DNA from: Panopea generosa
Lineage: Eukaryota > Mollusca > Bivalvia > Adapedonta > Hiatellidae
NCBI GenBank assembly: GCA_029582155.1
Contig: CM055900.1
Coordinates: forward strand, 76,862,731 to 76,926,730
Reading direction: 5' to 3'
DNA length: 64,000 bases
The notes under the pieces were generated by a model. It worked only from the letters and a program-made list of their open reading frames with translations, ran no database searches and had not been told where the DNA came from. Below are positions 37,101-48,375 of the stretch, one piece after another. Every line of letters starts with the position of its first letter. Positions within the stretch are counted from its first letter, which is position 1. A program made the translations under genes and the position numbers.

Positions 37101-40100
37101 CTCTAGTTCAATAAGCTTGCTCCCGTCATCAACGTTGTACCATCCTTCGTCTATCTGAAGACTTGCCGACGTCAGGGTGGTCATAACTGATATCCGAACC
37201 TGGAACGAACAGACGACACGTTGAAAGGTGTGTAAAACTTATAAATACGATAATTGTACGTTACCTTATAATACCAATCGTACATACTCGGCCAATTCCG
37301 CCATCCTTCGGTATTATTAAAATTTAATTTGGATAATCGACGAGGTGGTCCGAATGCTTATAATACGTCATATCCAACCAGTTACGTAATTAGAGGTTTA
37401 ACTATAAGACATTTTGTTTTGTTTTGAATAAATCAAGAACAAGGTTTTCACGAACAACAAATAAGCAAAACAACAACAGCGTAAACATCCACAGTAGCAG
37501 AAGTAGCAGTGTTAAAAACATGTAGCAGCAATAAAAGAAGATCATTAAAAACAGCAAAAATAGCAATGAAATAATATCAGCAACAACAACACCGGTAGCA
37601 GCAGGAACACCATCAACAACAACATTAACTATTTAAGCATGATAATGATTTGTTTTTTTTTAACATGTTTTAGTATTCTCTTTAAAAACAATGAGATGCC
37701 ATTAATTAACAATTGCTTATTATATTAACGAGCCAAATTACTGCACAGATCAGAGAGCGGTGAAGCTACCGACTTTTAAACAATTGCCAATTACTGACTT
37801 AGACCTGTCTATATTGGCTGCACGTGACGGATATCCCGGCTCCGCTGCCAACATTACGTACACCTGGCTCTACAAAGATGTTACACGAGATAATGTCTCA
37901 TCGCCTTGAAACAATAGTCAGATAATTGAACGTGGATAATCTCAGGTCACCATTACTGCCACACCTGCCAGACGTCTCAGTAGCGAACTACCTTAATCGT
38001 GTTAATCATGAAATACACGTCAGTCGTAATTGGATTTAGATTAAGAAACGTAGGGGTGGAAAGGGGGGAGGTTGTTGCGTCGGGGTGCTGGATATTGGGA
38101 TCAAAATGTTGGTCTTAAATGAGTGGATGCTTAAGACGGGCTTGTCTGCATATATGTATTAAACGGGTGTTGATCTGGGAGTTTACGTAAATGTTTTTGC
38201 GGTGGGACTCAACACCTGTGAAACGCACGAGGAGTTTGGGGAATCGTGCAAACCCCTGTGTTACTCTCTGAGGTGTATTACGAGATTGGGTAAAGCGATT
38301 GGGTACAGAGTATAGTACGTAATTATTCCTGAAGTAAGAAATAAACGTATTAAACTGAATTTAATGAAAAAATCTCTGATAACATCTAGTTGGCAGAGTA
38401 AGTCATTATTAATTGTAGAAAAAAGAGAACAAAAACCATTTATGTTTGGCGATTGGTACTGTATTTTTAATTGGTAATTTGTTTACTAGCAGTGCTGGGG
38501 GTGAACGAGGACTGTAGTTAGATGCTGTGAAGGGCCGTACCCACGATGACAACTTTTTTTAAATAAGAAAAGATATATTAAATTTTTAAAATGTTACTAA
38601 TTAATTAAAACTTGTTTATTTTACTTCGATTGTGAAACAAGTTATTACAACTTAGACAAATCATCCTCGAAATCCTTCTGGGTAGAACCCGTACTAAGAA
38701 CATGTGGATAAAGTGTCTTGCCCGAGGGCACAACACTTAGCCGTGACGCAGGATCAAACCCACGACCCTTCGATCCTGGATCCGAAGCTCTACACATAGA
38801 CCACACACTCAGCAATTCATAACTAAATATAATGACAGAGATGGGAATTTAACCATAATTTAACTTAAACAAACCATCTAAAAACAATCAAAAATAATAT
38901 AACAATAAAATGCTTCAAAACAACCTCAACATGGGTCAACATAACTCACCCACATACAAATTGATTACACTTAAAACTCAATTCACCCAACTGGACAAAC
39001 AGGCAGGCAAGATGGAACCCAGTAGTAGTCAGGTAGGCAGAGAGACAGACAGGCAGGCAGGATGGAACCCAGGAGCAGTCAGGCAGGCAGAGAGACAGAC
39101 AGGCAAGCAGACATGGCAGCCCCAGTGAATATCGTGCCAAAGCATGTGTGCCTTAGTTCAATACTACAATTAACTTACTCTGTATCCAAACAGTTTAAGT
39201 CGGCCTACTATCATTTAAATAGACATCTCCTTAGTTCCTAATGTTGGAAAATCTGGTTGAATTGTAGACAGAAGAAAATCAGGTCAAGTGTCTAGTATGG
39301 TTTAGAAAAACACAGAAACCAGTATTGTACCCACAAAACCCCAGCAAACCCATCGCTGTAGATGTCAAAAATCATAAACTTCATTTCACGACATTTCAAT
39401 GAACCACATGTTTAACTGCTTTCAATTTTGTCGATTTGTTCTCGTTATGTCAGCGCACGATATCGCAGTGTTGTCATTGAGGTGGCTTTTGTGATAGACG
39501 CCCGAGTCAATTAGTTTGTAAGTTTATCAACATTTTGTTCCTTTGAAACTACATTTGTCTCTTTTCGAACTTTACTTTCAAAGGGATTAACTATATCTGA
39601 TTACAGTTCGAAAACATCGCATTGCGTTTTATGAATGGATTAAGGACCGTATTCAGTTTCGTTTTTTGCTCATCCGTTATACGACACAATGCACATATAG
39701 GTTAAATGTGTCTCATATCTTTTCAATCGTGCACATTTTATGATTTTATGTCATTTTAAAGGTCGTGTGAATCACTCTAATTTTCCATTCAATAGGTATA
39801 CCTATCCCGGATCCTATATAACACGCTACGCAGCTTGATTTACGTGCACTTTAAGACGAAATTTTAAACAAACGTTTGATTCGTTTAGTACCCATATTTC
39901 ATGCTATGATGTAAATATATATACACACACGCGTATTAAGGACACTCGAAAGCTAATAAATGTCTTAAATACAGTTACACTGTTTCGTGTCTTGGCGCCT
40001 GTGTACGTCAGAAGTGGCAGGGCATATAATAAAAAAATACGTTTTTAAGGGCCAGCGTTTTACTGAAACCATTAAAAGCACATACAAAAAAAACAGCCAG

Positions 40101-43100
40101 TGTCAATTGTATCATGTTTTACAACAAATAGACTTATGAACTACAGGTATGTTACATTACGGGTTATCATGTACAGTACAGTGCGTACTTCTCATAGGCG
40201 TAGAAGCCGGATGACCAATGCACCCCTCCCCCCCCCCTCCCCACACCCCAATTATTCAGGTTGTGGGGGCCAGCATGTACTTTTGCCGGCCCTAGAAGAA
40301 CATATCCGCATACTCTCTTTCCTCAGGTCACCCTCCCCCAATAACTGAAACGCCGCTACGCCCATGCGCTGTTGGTGCTACCATATTGAAACGTCACGAA
40401 CACGTGACAAAAATCATTGCGCCATTGGGCGGTCGCCATTGCTTTTCAAAATAGTACTTCACTCTAACAAGGAACGCATCTTTTTTTCATTTATAAAACA
40501 TGTTTTAAAATTATTTTTTTTAAGAACTGAAACATATTTATTTATCTAAAGTTCAATATTCAACCTCATTGTTTTTGTAAAGTGAAATCTGCAAAAGGGA
40601 AATACTCCAAAATGTCGTTTTATTTGAGCATACAAACAGTAATTAATCTGGTAGCCTGTGCGCCATTGCTACATCCAATATACCCATGTTGAACCATTAT
40701 ATAGAGTATTTTGCTCAAACTCAAACGTTCATCTTTATTGACTCTACTTGCCACTTTCTAACCATTTGGTGCTTTATTAATCGCATACAAGTTGTTTCTC
40801 ATTGTAAATATGTTACATAAACACACAAAAACATTTTCATAGCCTATATATATATATATATACTCTCCTCCCATCCTAAATCATCGCCACCCCACCAGCA
40901 TACGCCTCTCGTTGAGCCTTTATTTAATGAATTGAGAATGACGAATGGGCATAAAAGAAATTGATTATACTGTATTCCTTCGTAGCTCTCTCTCTCTCTC
41001 TCACTCTCCGAAAGCTTGCGACCTTAAAATGAAAAAAGTAAATTGACTAACGAAAGTCGTAAAATTCTCTGCAAACGTATTTAACAGTTTGACTTATGGC
41101 ACTAATAACAATCCACGTAAATATCATCCGGGCCAAATGTCCCGTGTAATGACGCCATTTACTGTAATTACGGGCAATAAGTATTTTGTATATCTACATT
41201 AGAACTAAGTCAGATCTACATCCATAAAATTCCCAAAATTACGTTATAAATGGGGCATGCTCTGAATATCAACTGTCATATCTTATGAAGCAAGTTTCCA
41301 ATATACATGCTTGCAACTATTACCGCCATTTTATAATTTAACGATATGTAAAACCTCAATCGGAGCACTTAAAATTATTGTAGATATACGACCTGTTCTG
41401 GGTGCTTGTTTATTCTCATACTTAGACATAATTTATATGTCTGAAATCAAAGAATTATTGTCTGAGAGGATTAAGAATAGCTTGTGAAGTGCGCGTATGC
41501 TGACGTTAATTTGCAATTGTCTATGCTGTATATTAGTCAAAGTACTGACTGCACTGTTGTGCGGGATTAACAATATTGCCGTTGGCGGCAGCACAAGTTT
41601 CTGAACGTATAGTTTACATATGCAATTAAGGGCATAAATAACCATGCTATGGTAATACTAGTATGCGTTATTTGTTCTAAGTTTAAAGTACGCCTACATA
41701 CGTATTGAATGGTAAAATATACACTATATTTCATTTAACCAGGCTCGGTTAGCTCAATCGGTAGCTCGTCTGACTATCAATCCAGAGAATCCAGTAAAGA
41801 GAAAGGTTTCGTAATTCAACATATTAAAATTATAGTGTACTAACTTAAACTTATTATCTTTGTTTGTTTGTTTATGTTTTTCTTTGTTTATATTGTTTTT
41901 TGCTTGACATTTAATACAATTTCAATTTCATCCCTCTAAAAAATGGATAGAGACTTCAGTGGTCTTCAAAAAACAAAATTGGTCCTTCAGATCAACATTA
42001 AAGTCTGCATACGTCGTCATCGAAACTAATTAGCCGCGGCAAATATATACACAACTATCAAAATGTTTACCACAATCGTACAAAAAACAACACAAACGAG
42101 CTTAGTTTTCTGTGAATTGTCGTAATTTAAAAACTCCAGACCTCATAGTATATCAAGGGTGAGAAAGGTGTTGTTTATGTGGTTCGTTGCTTATTGATCA
42201 ATTAGTTGTTTCAACTGTAAACAGCATTAAATGTCGTTTGAGGAAGGAGTGTGGACCTGTGATGTGTGCATATACGTCTAGACGACAGGCAATATTAAAA
42301 ATACGGCCCGCATCCGTGTAACACCTGGCAACTGTATTCACACGGATACTACTTAATAATAAACAGTTATTATTAATAATGCGCATCTGTGTTACATGTT
42401 CATGTATACTCTCGTATTATAACCAAAATTGGTACATGAATGTGTTCACATACGCACACATTTACACTAGCAAGTGCACACGCCCCCGTACATATACACG
42501 TACATACGCACCGACACCAGTAGAGCACGCCGAACAGTTAGTGGTAGAGCATCGGACCTAAGCTCATGAGTTCGTGAGTTCGATCCTCCGCCACAGCTAT
42601 GTGTGTTGTCCAATACACTTTATTCGAATATGCATAAATAGTTCAGCTCCTACACAGGAAAGCGTGATATTTTCGACGTTGTAAGAAAGTAAGAGTGTCA
42701 CAATCGATGTAAAATAAATAAATTTAAAAAATACACCAACAACAAAACAGAACTTTTCCCTTTACTTTATACTTAGTTATTTTATCTCCGCTGCGAAGAA
42801 AGTTCAGTGTCTATATGAACTGCTCTCAAGTCCGCTTCCCGGGTAGAACCAGTTCTGAGTTGTTGTTGTTTCAGAAGCATCGGCTCGAGCTGGGGATCGA
42901 ACCTGCAGTTTCTGGCATGAGCGGCCAACACTGTATTTACTACACCAACCGCCCTGCTAACGGCCCTGTAACTTTACAGCGGCTACTTTTGTAATTATCT
43001 TAAAATGTCTGTCAGATGCAGGTGAGTGCATTGTTAATGGCATTCGTGTATATTTGATATTTCGTTATACCACGAGTCAGAGAAAAAAACACGCGCACCC

Positions 43101-44023
43101 CACTAGCTAAAAACATAAAGTTCCCTCGTAAAACGTGAATATCGGTTACTTCACAAGTAGACCAAACAACCAATCAATAAAACATATCATTTTGATATTT
43201 AATGTAAACGGAACATTTTATGATATATCATTTCGAAACGTTTATTTCTTTTTAAGTAGGAAACCTCACTGTGCAACAATTTATTAGATCACGTTGAATT
43301 TTAGACCAGTCACTTTAAGGGAAAAATACACTTGTCATGTTCAGGAAATTAGAAAACACATAAAACAAGAAGACTTTAAAAAGAATCTGATCGTTCAATT
43401 TAATAATCAATCAATAAACAATTAGTATGTAATCGATATTACAAAAAATATATCGCCATCGTTGTTTGTAAAGTTAATACACACGGTGAGCCAGCGTTTA
43501 TTTATGAATACGTCTAAGTGCTTACCAAATGTACCTCACTGTTCTAATATATTTTTGACTTCAGATGAGATGAGAGTAGGTAACAATGAGGCAATAAATC
43601 TTATCTTGCTGTTGGTCTGTTTATTTAGTATTTAATGTAAGATATTCACCTATATTGTCTGAAGAAACAAGCAATATTGGAGCTAGAGATAGATTGCTTT
43701 TGACCAATTTTTATTTTTGCTGCGATGTCTCGAATTAATACTATGGTTTAGTGTTTTGGCTATTGACTCGTCAGCAATCTTAAGATTGGCTGATTCTGCA
43801 TGCTAGAGGTGCATAAAAATGCATGCTCATTGCATGACATTGTTAAATGTATGCGGGATTGAATCCAAGTTTCTAAGAACATTCATGTGTGCTCAGCAGT
43901 TATATTGTGATTTCCAAGGTTATACAATGCTCTAACTGAGTTTATAAATGAAGCATTCTGTGTGGTGTTGTTTGGTACTTTTGGCTGTTCTGGGTTTTGA
44001 CAATGTGCTTTGATGGTGATCTT

Positions 44024-44096
<73 letters not shown>

Positions 44097-46375
44097 GTAT
44101 TTTGTTTAAAGTTTATTTAACTCCATGTTGTATATGTGACACAGGACCCAGTACCATTCAGTTCAAGTTCTGATACTTTTTTATCGTTTACTGTTAAAGT
44201 GAAACAGCTACAGAATATATAAATTCACTCTTGATGGCACGGTGAAAGCAGTATAATTATATGGCCATGCCGAACTGGTGTAGTCTTGAGAAACACGCCT
44301 ATCCGATTCAAAGCTACCGTGCCTGATATGAAAACCTTTGCCCTTAGGTTAAAGACTTTCACCCCTAGGGTTTTTAAGCTTCAAAACCCAACTCGAGAGT
44401 TCATACTCAATCAAAAAACGAATGGAAATAAGTGTAAAAATAAGTTGTTGCGCTTTAATTTGTATTTTATATGAATCCTTAAACTTGGCTTGGGTTTGAG
44501 AACGCATTTGAGTTGAGCATGAAATAGTTTTATTGCCTCGACACCTGGGTCATAGATCGGCGTGTATTGAGCGTATACATGAATGGAAGGGCGAGGGGAA
44601 ATAGTACGGGCGGAGGGACACTGCTCCGGAATGAAACACATGTGGATTGTATTGGATTTGAACTATATTCTTTATATAAGTACGTTGAGCTTTCTCAAAT
44701 GTTCTCGAGTCTGTTTCTTGGTTTGAACCAATATTGGGGGTTATTGATGATCATCCGGTCGATTCTGAGATCGAACCTGAAACCTATAATGTGAGCGACT
44801 AACACCCATCGACTATAGCACCGCCCCCAAATTTGATTTGACTGCGTGTGTGTTGATCAATTACGAGTTAAGATACAGTCTGTGTTTTAATTTTATTCCC
44901 GCTCAATTTACCATTTCCGGCCTGGCGAATACGATTGCAAAAATAATAAAGCATATCTTACTACTATATAAGGTATATACGACCTGTTGACCCCTGTAAT
45001 CAATGTATATATCTATATATCCCTTCATTAAAACCTTCAAGTATAAAGTTGATTATAAATTGTTAGCACGTGGCGAGATACTTCATTGAGGGCATGTTGC
45101 ACGGATATGTTATATTTTTTGGGCGGATGTATTTGCTAAAACTTGCTAGTTTCTTGGTAGCTAATCCCCGCGTAAGACCACACTGTCAATGGCTGATTAC
45201 AGGGCGCCCTCACCCCGCGACCTGAATATGCAGATTTAAGATTTAAACGCAGTATTGCTCACATAGATCTATCTTTTTTACATAATAATAAAGAATACAC
45301 CATGAAAACACATACGTCGTATCACTTAGTGTTACCCCGAGCTCATCAACGATCACTTTTAATTATCACGTTAAAAATCAAAAGTTGAATAAAAAAAAGA
45401 ACAATCTATTGAATTGGAATTAATTTCAACTTTAATTCGCCCAACGGGTATAAAAACATTAATACTAAATGCTTTCTTAGCAAATAAAGTTAAATAATGT
45501 AATGTTTATGCTATAAAAAACTATTATAAGCGCGTTCTATATCCAGATATGGAGATTATGTGTTTTGTATTGAAATTAAACTGCCTGTTCAATTAAAAAC
45601 GAATGTAAAAGCTGATAGACCCGTTTTGCTGTGTTTGGGATTGCTTAAGTTGAATAAGTCACTCTTGATAGCATGAATGCAAACGCCTTACTGCGGCCAC
45701 AATTATCCCGGTACATGTGTGTATGTGTGAAGACACAGATAGGGGGGAAGGTTACTAAGCTGTCCGATGTGGGTGAGTATTTTTTCAATGGGAGTTAAGC
45801 ATTTTCCAACACATTTCAGGCTATACATGGCATATCTAAGTTTCTTGGTGAAGGGAGCCCTCAGAATGTACATGAGGAGAATCACTGGTCCTCCGCAAGT
45901 AACTGGCAAATTCTTATATACTGTTTTAAGGAATTCGAACCTATGACTTCAACGGTGAGATGTTAGTGGTCTTGAGAAGGTGCCTTAGACCACTCGGACA
46001 CGAAGGAGCCTCCGAGGTTGATATTTGACATTGTGAGAAATGTCGTCCTTAATTTAACCTTTTATTTGCGATAATGTGATCAAACAAAAACAGTAGAATA
46101 TCGAAATTAAATAAGATATCTTTTTTTTTCAAAAGTAAGAAATCATAAAGGCAACACGAAATGTTTTGTATCTGCAAAAATACAATGATTATTACTATAG
46201 CAGGTTTTACTGCCGACCCGTCAAAGTAACACCGACGTGTGACAATTTTATAGCGATGGTTAGTGCCCACGCTGTACTGCTCATAAATAACATGCAAATG
46301 ATATTGCACGAGATGTATACATTGTTGCTGCAGAGGGGGGAGGAGGGGGGCGGGGGGCGTAGAAAGGCAAAGCGC

Positions 46376-46412
<37 letters not shown>

Positions 46413-47163
46413 GGGGGGGGGGAGATAGGAGAGTGATAGAGAGAATTTGAGACGAAGGAAAGGTTGTGTATTGCGAAATTTAGATATAGTCTTTATTCGG
46501 TTTCCAACCGGCTCGCACAATGCCGCGTTGCCGAGTTTGACTGATAGTCTATGTGATTAATAATGACGTACTAACCTGTCTGCCGTTAACCTCTGCTACA
46601 CAGCGTCGCGACGTCGTCCCAACAAACGTATCCCCAAGTCGTCGCCAGTGCATGTCACAGTCGCTACGCGTTGAGACGTCATTTCGACTCAAATACTTTG
46701 CAGCACTTGGGTTTTTGTTAAGTTTCTCCCCTAGCGATTTGTCCAACAGGTTATATACCCGTAATCGCAATAATTTGGAGGATTCGTCCACCGCGAAGCT
46801 ATACAACCATTGCATATGAGGTTTGTGTTTGCCGTAAAGGGTTTGTTGTACGTAAACGTTAAAACACTTTGGTAACGACGTGTCGTCGACATTTAGACAC
46901 TCGGGTAAGAAAGTAACGTTAACTGGTCGATAAATAGCGTTCATGGACATAGCCGTTAACGCCTCGGCGGGGGATTCAACCCGGGTTCCAAGTCGGTGGC
47001 TAAAACTGTGTCTGAGGTTCTTGGAAGTTCTTGGATTGTTGCTGTAAACCCCAGGGAGAATCTGAGACAGTTTATGTAAGTCCTCCTTTAGCTCGATCCC
47101 GAAACCCACACCGCAAAATAATAATATTTGCAGACATCTCACGCACAACATATTACCCGTCAT
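27933..47163 (-). CDS. Secreted CpeT/CpcT-like + tandem VirK-like protein (six exons, 646 aa)
   Basis: Exons in coding order: 46576-47163, 37051-37199, 36043-36671, 35445-35580, 34707-34879, 27933-28198. All introns have GT..AG borders and phases 0,2,1,2,1 close into one 1,941-nt frame. Residues 1-22 form a signal peptide (LCVRCLQILLFCGVGFG). Residues ~24-237 match the CpeT/CpcT family: LSQILPGVYSN, YVQQTLYG, LLRLRVYNLL, SDCDMHWRRLGDTFVG, RRCVAEVNGRQ, IDEGWYNVDDG, GPIFMTKV. Residues 246-382 form a basic, probably disordered linker with a furin-type RVKR at 274-277. Residues ~383-502 and ~515-640 are two diverged copies of one domain, each starting L...L..G......T....C. They resemble VirK-family proteins from memory. 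CpeT proteins in cyanobacteria attach bilins to phycobiliproteins; no such substrate exists in animals, so the role is unknown. The exon chain is my assembly and lacks transcript proof. Confidence 0.78.
28395..28425. repeat. G-rich low-complexity tract
   Basis: 'gggggtggggggga'-type sequence inside intron 5. Confidence 0.85.
28600..28678 (+). mobile_element. SINE family C 3' fragment
   Basis: 'gatttgtctaagttgtagta' plus 'cttgtttcacaatcgaagta' and 'aaataaataagttt' match the 3' end of the family-C copy at 62775-62990. Confidence 0.7.
28679..30184. other. Intron 5 sequence without recognised features
   Basis: AT-rich. Short ORFs lack motifs. A tRNA-like patch near 29850-29870 ('gcactagtctagtggtactg') may be a SINE scrap. 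Confidence 0.35.
30185..30905. repeat. Minisatellite, ~35-bp unit, about 20 copies
   Basis: Units contain 'cgggaatatagcttctacta' followed by 'taacgtataacatcc'. Indel variants insert 'aacgtg' (41-bp units). It lies in intron 5 of the minus-strand gene. Confidence 0.95.
31210..31335. repeat. Pyrimidine simple repeats (TCTG)n and (CT)n
   Basis: 'tgtctgtccgtctgtctgtc' is followed by CT-rich sequence. Confidence 0.85.
31615..31695. repeat. Simple repeat, (TCAA/CACT)-type
   Basis: Degenerate 'ctcactcaatcactcattcg' words. Confidence 0.7.
31700..32165. repeat. Purine-rich (GAAA)n tract with a duplicated ~70-bp dispersed-repeat segment
   Basis: GAAAGA-rich stretches at 31700-31840 and 32085-32165 flank two related segments, 31842-31914 and 32011-32081. 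Both carry 'gacctttgaggt' and 'acacgtcgtcatgttatgtt'. Between them is 'gcatgacaaagttacaggcc' and 'ggacacgaaat', which I associate with a widespread mollusc interspersed repeat (from memory). Confidence 0.75.
32955..34185. repeat. Minisatellite, 27-bp unit, about 45 copies
   Basis: The unit contains 'cggatatctcctagtctatc' and 'ccagaac'. Differences fall almost only at two positions: cgg/ctg/cag, and ata/aca. 27 is a multiple of 3, so the plus strand stays open as a nine-residue ISPSLSQNR repeat within a 495-codon ORF at 32787-34274. Both variable sites change the amino acid, so there is no sign of purifying selection. It lies in intron 5, antisense to the gene. Confidence 0.95.
34300..34520 (+). 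mobile_element. Probable LINE 3'-end fragment
   Basis: 'gtaactaatgttgctagaac' and 'ttgtggcccaaccc' parallel 51300-51350 ('tctaatgttgacagaacttg', 'ttgccgacccca'), preceded in both by pyrimidine-rich sequence. Confidence 0.5.
34707..34879 (-). CDS. Exon 5 of the CpeT/VirK-like gene
   Basis: Acceptor 'cgatttttcag', donor 'gtgagt'. It encodes KGDVKFYLDPYRDVAAV and the start of VirK-like repeat 2, LRSSLQKGKMIRMTTDLEKC. It enters in phase 2 and leaves in phase 1. Confidence 0.8.
35445..35580 (-). CDS. Exon 4 of the CpeT/VirK-like gene
   Basis: Acceptor 'tttctag', donor 'gtaagt'. It encodes FHDVVKEITVHRNGSVHIAT followed by VYLNEEGEIDRHAFTVCTLF, the end of VirK-like repeat 1. Confidence 0.8.
35690..35865 (-). 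mobile_element. SINE family D copy in intron 3
   Basis: Shares 'ggtccgcttcctgggaagaa' and 'gttctgggtgttgtt' with 42755-42965 ('gtccgcttcccgggtagaac', 'gttctgagttgttgtt'). It is a degenerate tRNA-headed element in minus orientation and explains the ORFs in this stretch. Confidence 0.65.
36043..36671 (-). CDS. Exon 3 of the CpeT/VirK-like gene
   Basis: Acceptor 'tttcctgcag', donor 'gtgagt'. The 629-nt exon encodes the whole basic linker and most of VirK-like repeat 1 (YSGVIDALINGHKLYFTART, then KRCHH, then LTFSFKRLQHTKTG). The RVKR furin-type site is near its start. Confidence 0.85.
36697..36721. repeat. (AAT)n in intron 2
   Basis: About eight AAT triplets immediately upstream of exon 3. Confidence 0.9.
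36795..36925 (+). mobile_element. SINE family E fragment
   Basis: 'gtaggtttgagcctagctcg' and 'aaaaactttatgtgagaacg' correspond to 52870-52930 ('cgtgggttgaagtctatctc', 'aaaaactttatatgagaatg'). Confidence 0.6.
37051..37199 (-). CDS. Exon 2 of the CpeT/VirK-like gene
   Basis: Acceptor 'gttcgttccag', donor 'gtaagt'. It begins in phase 0 directly after the exon-1 codons for GRQ and encodes VRISVMTTLTSASLQIDEGW then YNVDDG..GPIFMTKV, the C-terminal strands of the CpeT fold. This exon ties the 46.6-kb exon to the 36-kb cluster. Confidence 0.82.
37200..38605. other. Intron 1, proximal part; nothing recognised
   Basis: CAA/CAG-rich low-complexity sequence at about 37470-37640. Otherwise unremarkable. 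Confidence 0.4.
38610..38815 (-). mobile_element. SINE family C, full-length copy in intron 1
   Basis: The minus-strand 3' part matches 62930-62985 ('gtgaaacaagttattacaac' in plus orientation). The head at 38750-38810 has box-B-like 'aggatcaaacccacgaccct' on the plus strand. Confidence 0.7.
38997..39115. repeat. Two tandem copies of a ~57-bp CAGG/CAGA-rich unit
   Basis: Each copy contains 'gatggaacccag' and 'gcagagagacagacaggca'. Confidence 0.9.
39116..41738. other. Intron 1 interior; no gene recognised
   Basis: AT-rich with a C-rich tract near 40222-40250 and a short TA tract near 40850. No coding exon with a CpeT- or VirK-like signal is seen here, consistent with the direct exon 1-exon 2 join. 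Confidence 0.4.
41742..41800 (+). mobile_element. SINE family A head fragment
   Basis: 'ggctcggttagctcaatcgg' with 'tctgactatcaatcc' resembles the tRNA head of family A. The box-B half and body are lost. Confidence 0.6.
42515..42725 (+). mobile_element. SINE family C copy in intron 1
   Basis: tRNA-like head with 'gtggtagagcatcggaccta' and 'gtgagttcgatcctcc', then 'cacaatcgatgtaaaataaa' at the 3' end. Confidence 0.75.
42755..42965 (-). mobile_element. SINE family D copy in intron 1
   Basis: Minus-orientation element. The plus strand carries 'gctggggatcgaacctgcag' (box B complement) and 'gtccgcttcccgggtagaac'. Confidence 0.7.
42966..44025. other. Intron 1; nothing recognised
   Basis: AT-rich; short ORFs only. 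Confidence 0.35.
44026..44097. repeat. (AAT)n microsatellite, about 24 units
   Basis: Pure ATA/AAT trinucleotide run. Confidence 0.97.
44690..44830 (-). mobile_element. SINE family D fragment in intron 1
   Basis: 'gattctgagatcgaacctga' and 'gtgagcgactaacacc' are related to the head of 42755-42965. Confidence 0.55.
45920..46018 (-). mobile_element. tRNA-Leu-like SINE head fragment
   Basis: The minus strand reads 'cgtgtccgagtggtctaagg' then 'aggttcgaattcc'. The first resembles the D-arm of Leu/Ser-type tRNAs. The arm lengths do not give a full cloverleaf, so it is treated as a SINE remnant. Confidence 0.55.
46332..46440. repeat. G-rich and (GA)n low-complexity tract in intron 1
   Basis: 'ggaggggggcggggggc' is followed by about 15 GA units and a G run. 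Confidence 0.95.
46576..47163 (-). CDS. Exon 1 of the CpeT/VirK-like gene (signal peptide + most of the CpeT-like domain)
   Basis: ATG at 47163, then a hydrophobic signal peptide, then the CpeT-like core through CVAEVNGRQ. Donor 'cag|gttagt' at 46576/46575. Read-through adds only nine codons before a stop, which supports splicing at this donor. Conserved CpeT-type cysteines are SDCDM and RRCVA. Confidence 0.85.
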
Positions 47164-47306
47164 GCTGTTTGTTCAAACACAACAAATATAATAATACAAT
47201 TAACTAAACACACTTGAAAAAAATAAAAACACAGAAAGTTAATAAAAACGCGATCGATTCAGCAGACGTGAAGTAGAAAGTGTTATCACAATGTTCAATT
47301 CAACTT

Positions 47307-47316
47307 CTTTATATAG
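47307..47316 (-). promoter_or_regulatory. Candidate TATA box of the CpeT/VirK-like gene
   Basis: 'ctatataaag' on the minus strand, about 145 bp upstream of the ATG. Transcription would start near 47280, leaving a 5' UTR of about 115 nt. This is a positional prediction only. Confidence 0.4.
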
Positions 47317-48375
47317 ATCACTCCCGTCAACAGGTTTTTATAAACGAGCGTTATCTAGATTACAAAGTGTATTCGCATTAGTCACGTGTATTTTTTTTAA
47401 TAAATATAAATAATCAAATATAACAATGCCGCTCTATGTAATACAGAATTAGTAAAATCCTCTGTAAGTAAAATAAATGTAATTTGAGCGTCTCTCCACT
47501 CGTCTGATGTTAGCTTTACTACACTACCGATACTACTATACGTAGCTTACAGAAACACGGCCGTATTTATACCCAAATTTCGTGTGAACGCGATCAAGTG
47601 CTGTACGATCTGATAGGCTTAAAGTGATTCATTCATTTCGTTCCGTCTGTCAACGGAAATCGACAAGTCCACGGAAACGTAAGTGGCCGCTATACAAACG
47701 TAAATGCCAAAACCGATCCTACTTGAGGGAATGCCTGTTTACCAAACTTACAAGGCACAACAAAAAAGTAAAAAAATGACAATGGATCAACTCGGTAAAT
47801 CTGCCTTATTTAGGTATACAAGGAAATATTTGAAAAAAGCATTGATTTAAATAACTAAATCTGTAAAAGGCTTAAAAGCACCTGCGATCAATTTCATATC
47901 TGCACTTAAGTTGGCAGATTTAAGAAAAATCCGCATTCAGCGCGTTTCATGGGAAATTGATATATAACCGCTGAAGTGGGTGATGTAAAACGATTAAAGC
48001 GACAGCACGAAGCGTTTATAAATATAAAAATGTACGGGTTTTTTTTCATTTAAAGGTTTGAGAAAGTAACAAAATCAAACAAACGCAATGTTTATCAAAC
48101 GTTTGTACAAATGGAGGGAGGTAGGCTATTTGGTTTAACGAAGTTTTCGACACATGGCTAGTATCGCTAACATCTGTACCTCAGAACAAATGGCAGAAAT
48201 GCGACACTCTTCCAAGTTTCTCAAATAACGTATTTGGACGAAGCTGGGAAATGTTTGTACAAAAACAGTTGTGATATAGTTGACGCTTTGTGATATTACC
48301 CAGGCAGAGATCATTATTTATATGAACGAAGCATACATGGACTGAAAATAACTGTAGTCGCATGGGCCATAGTGT
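47317..48375. other. Intergenic; nothing recognised
   Basis: AT-rich sequence between the promoter region and the 40-bp array. Confidence 0.35.

Noticed and set aside
46166..46520. ORFs with Arg-Glu or Ser-Leu repeats
   Set aside because: Low-complexity (GA)n and G-tract translation inside intron 1.
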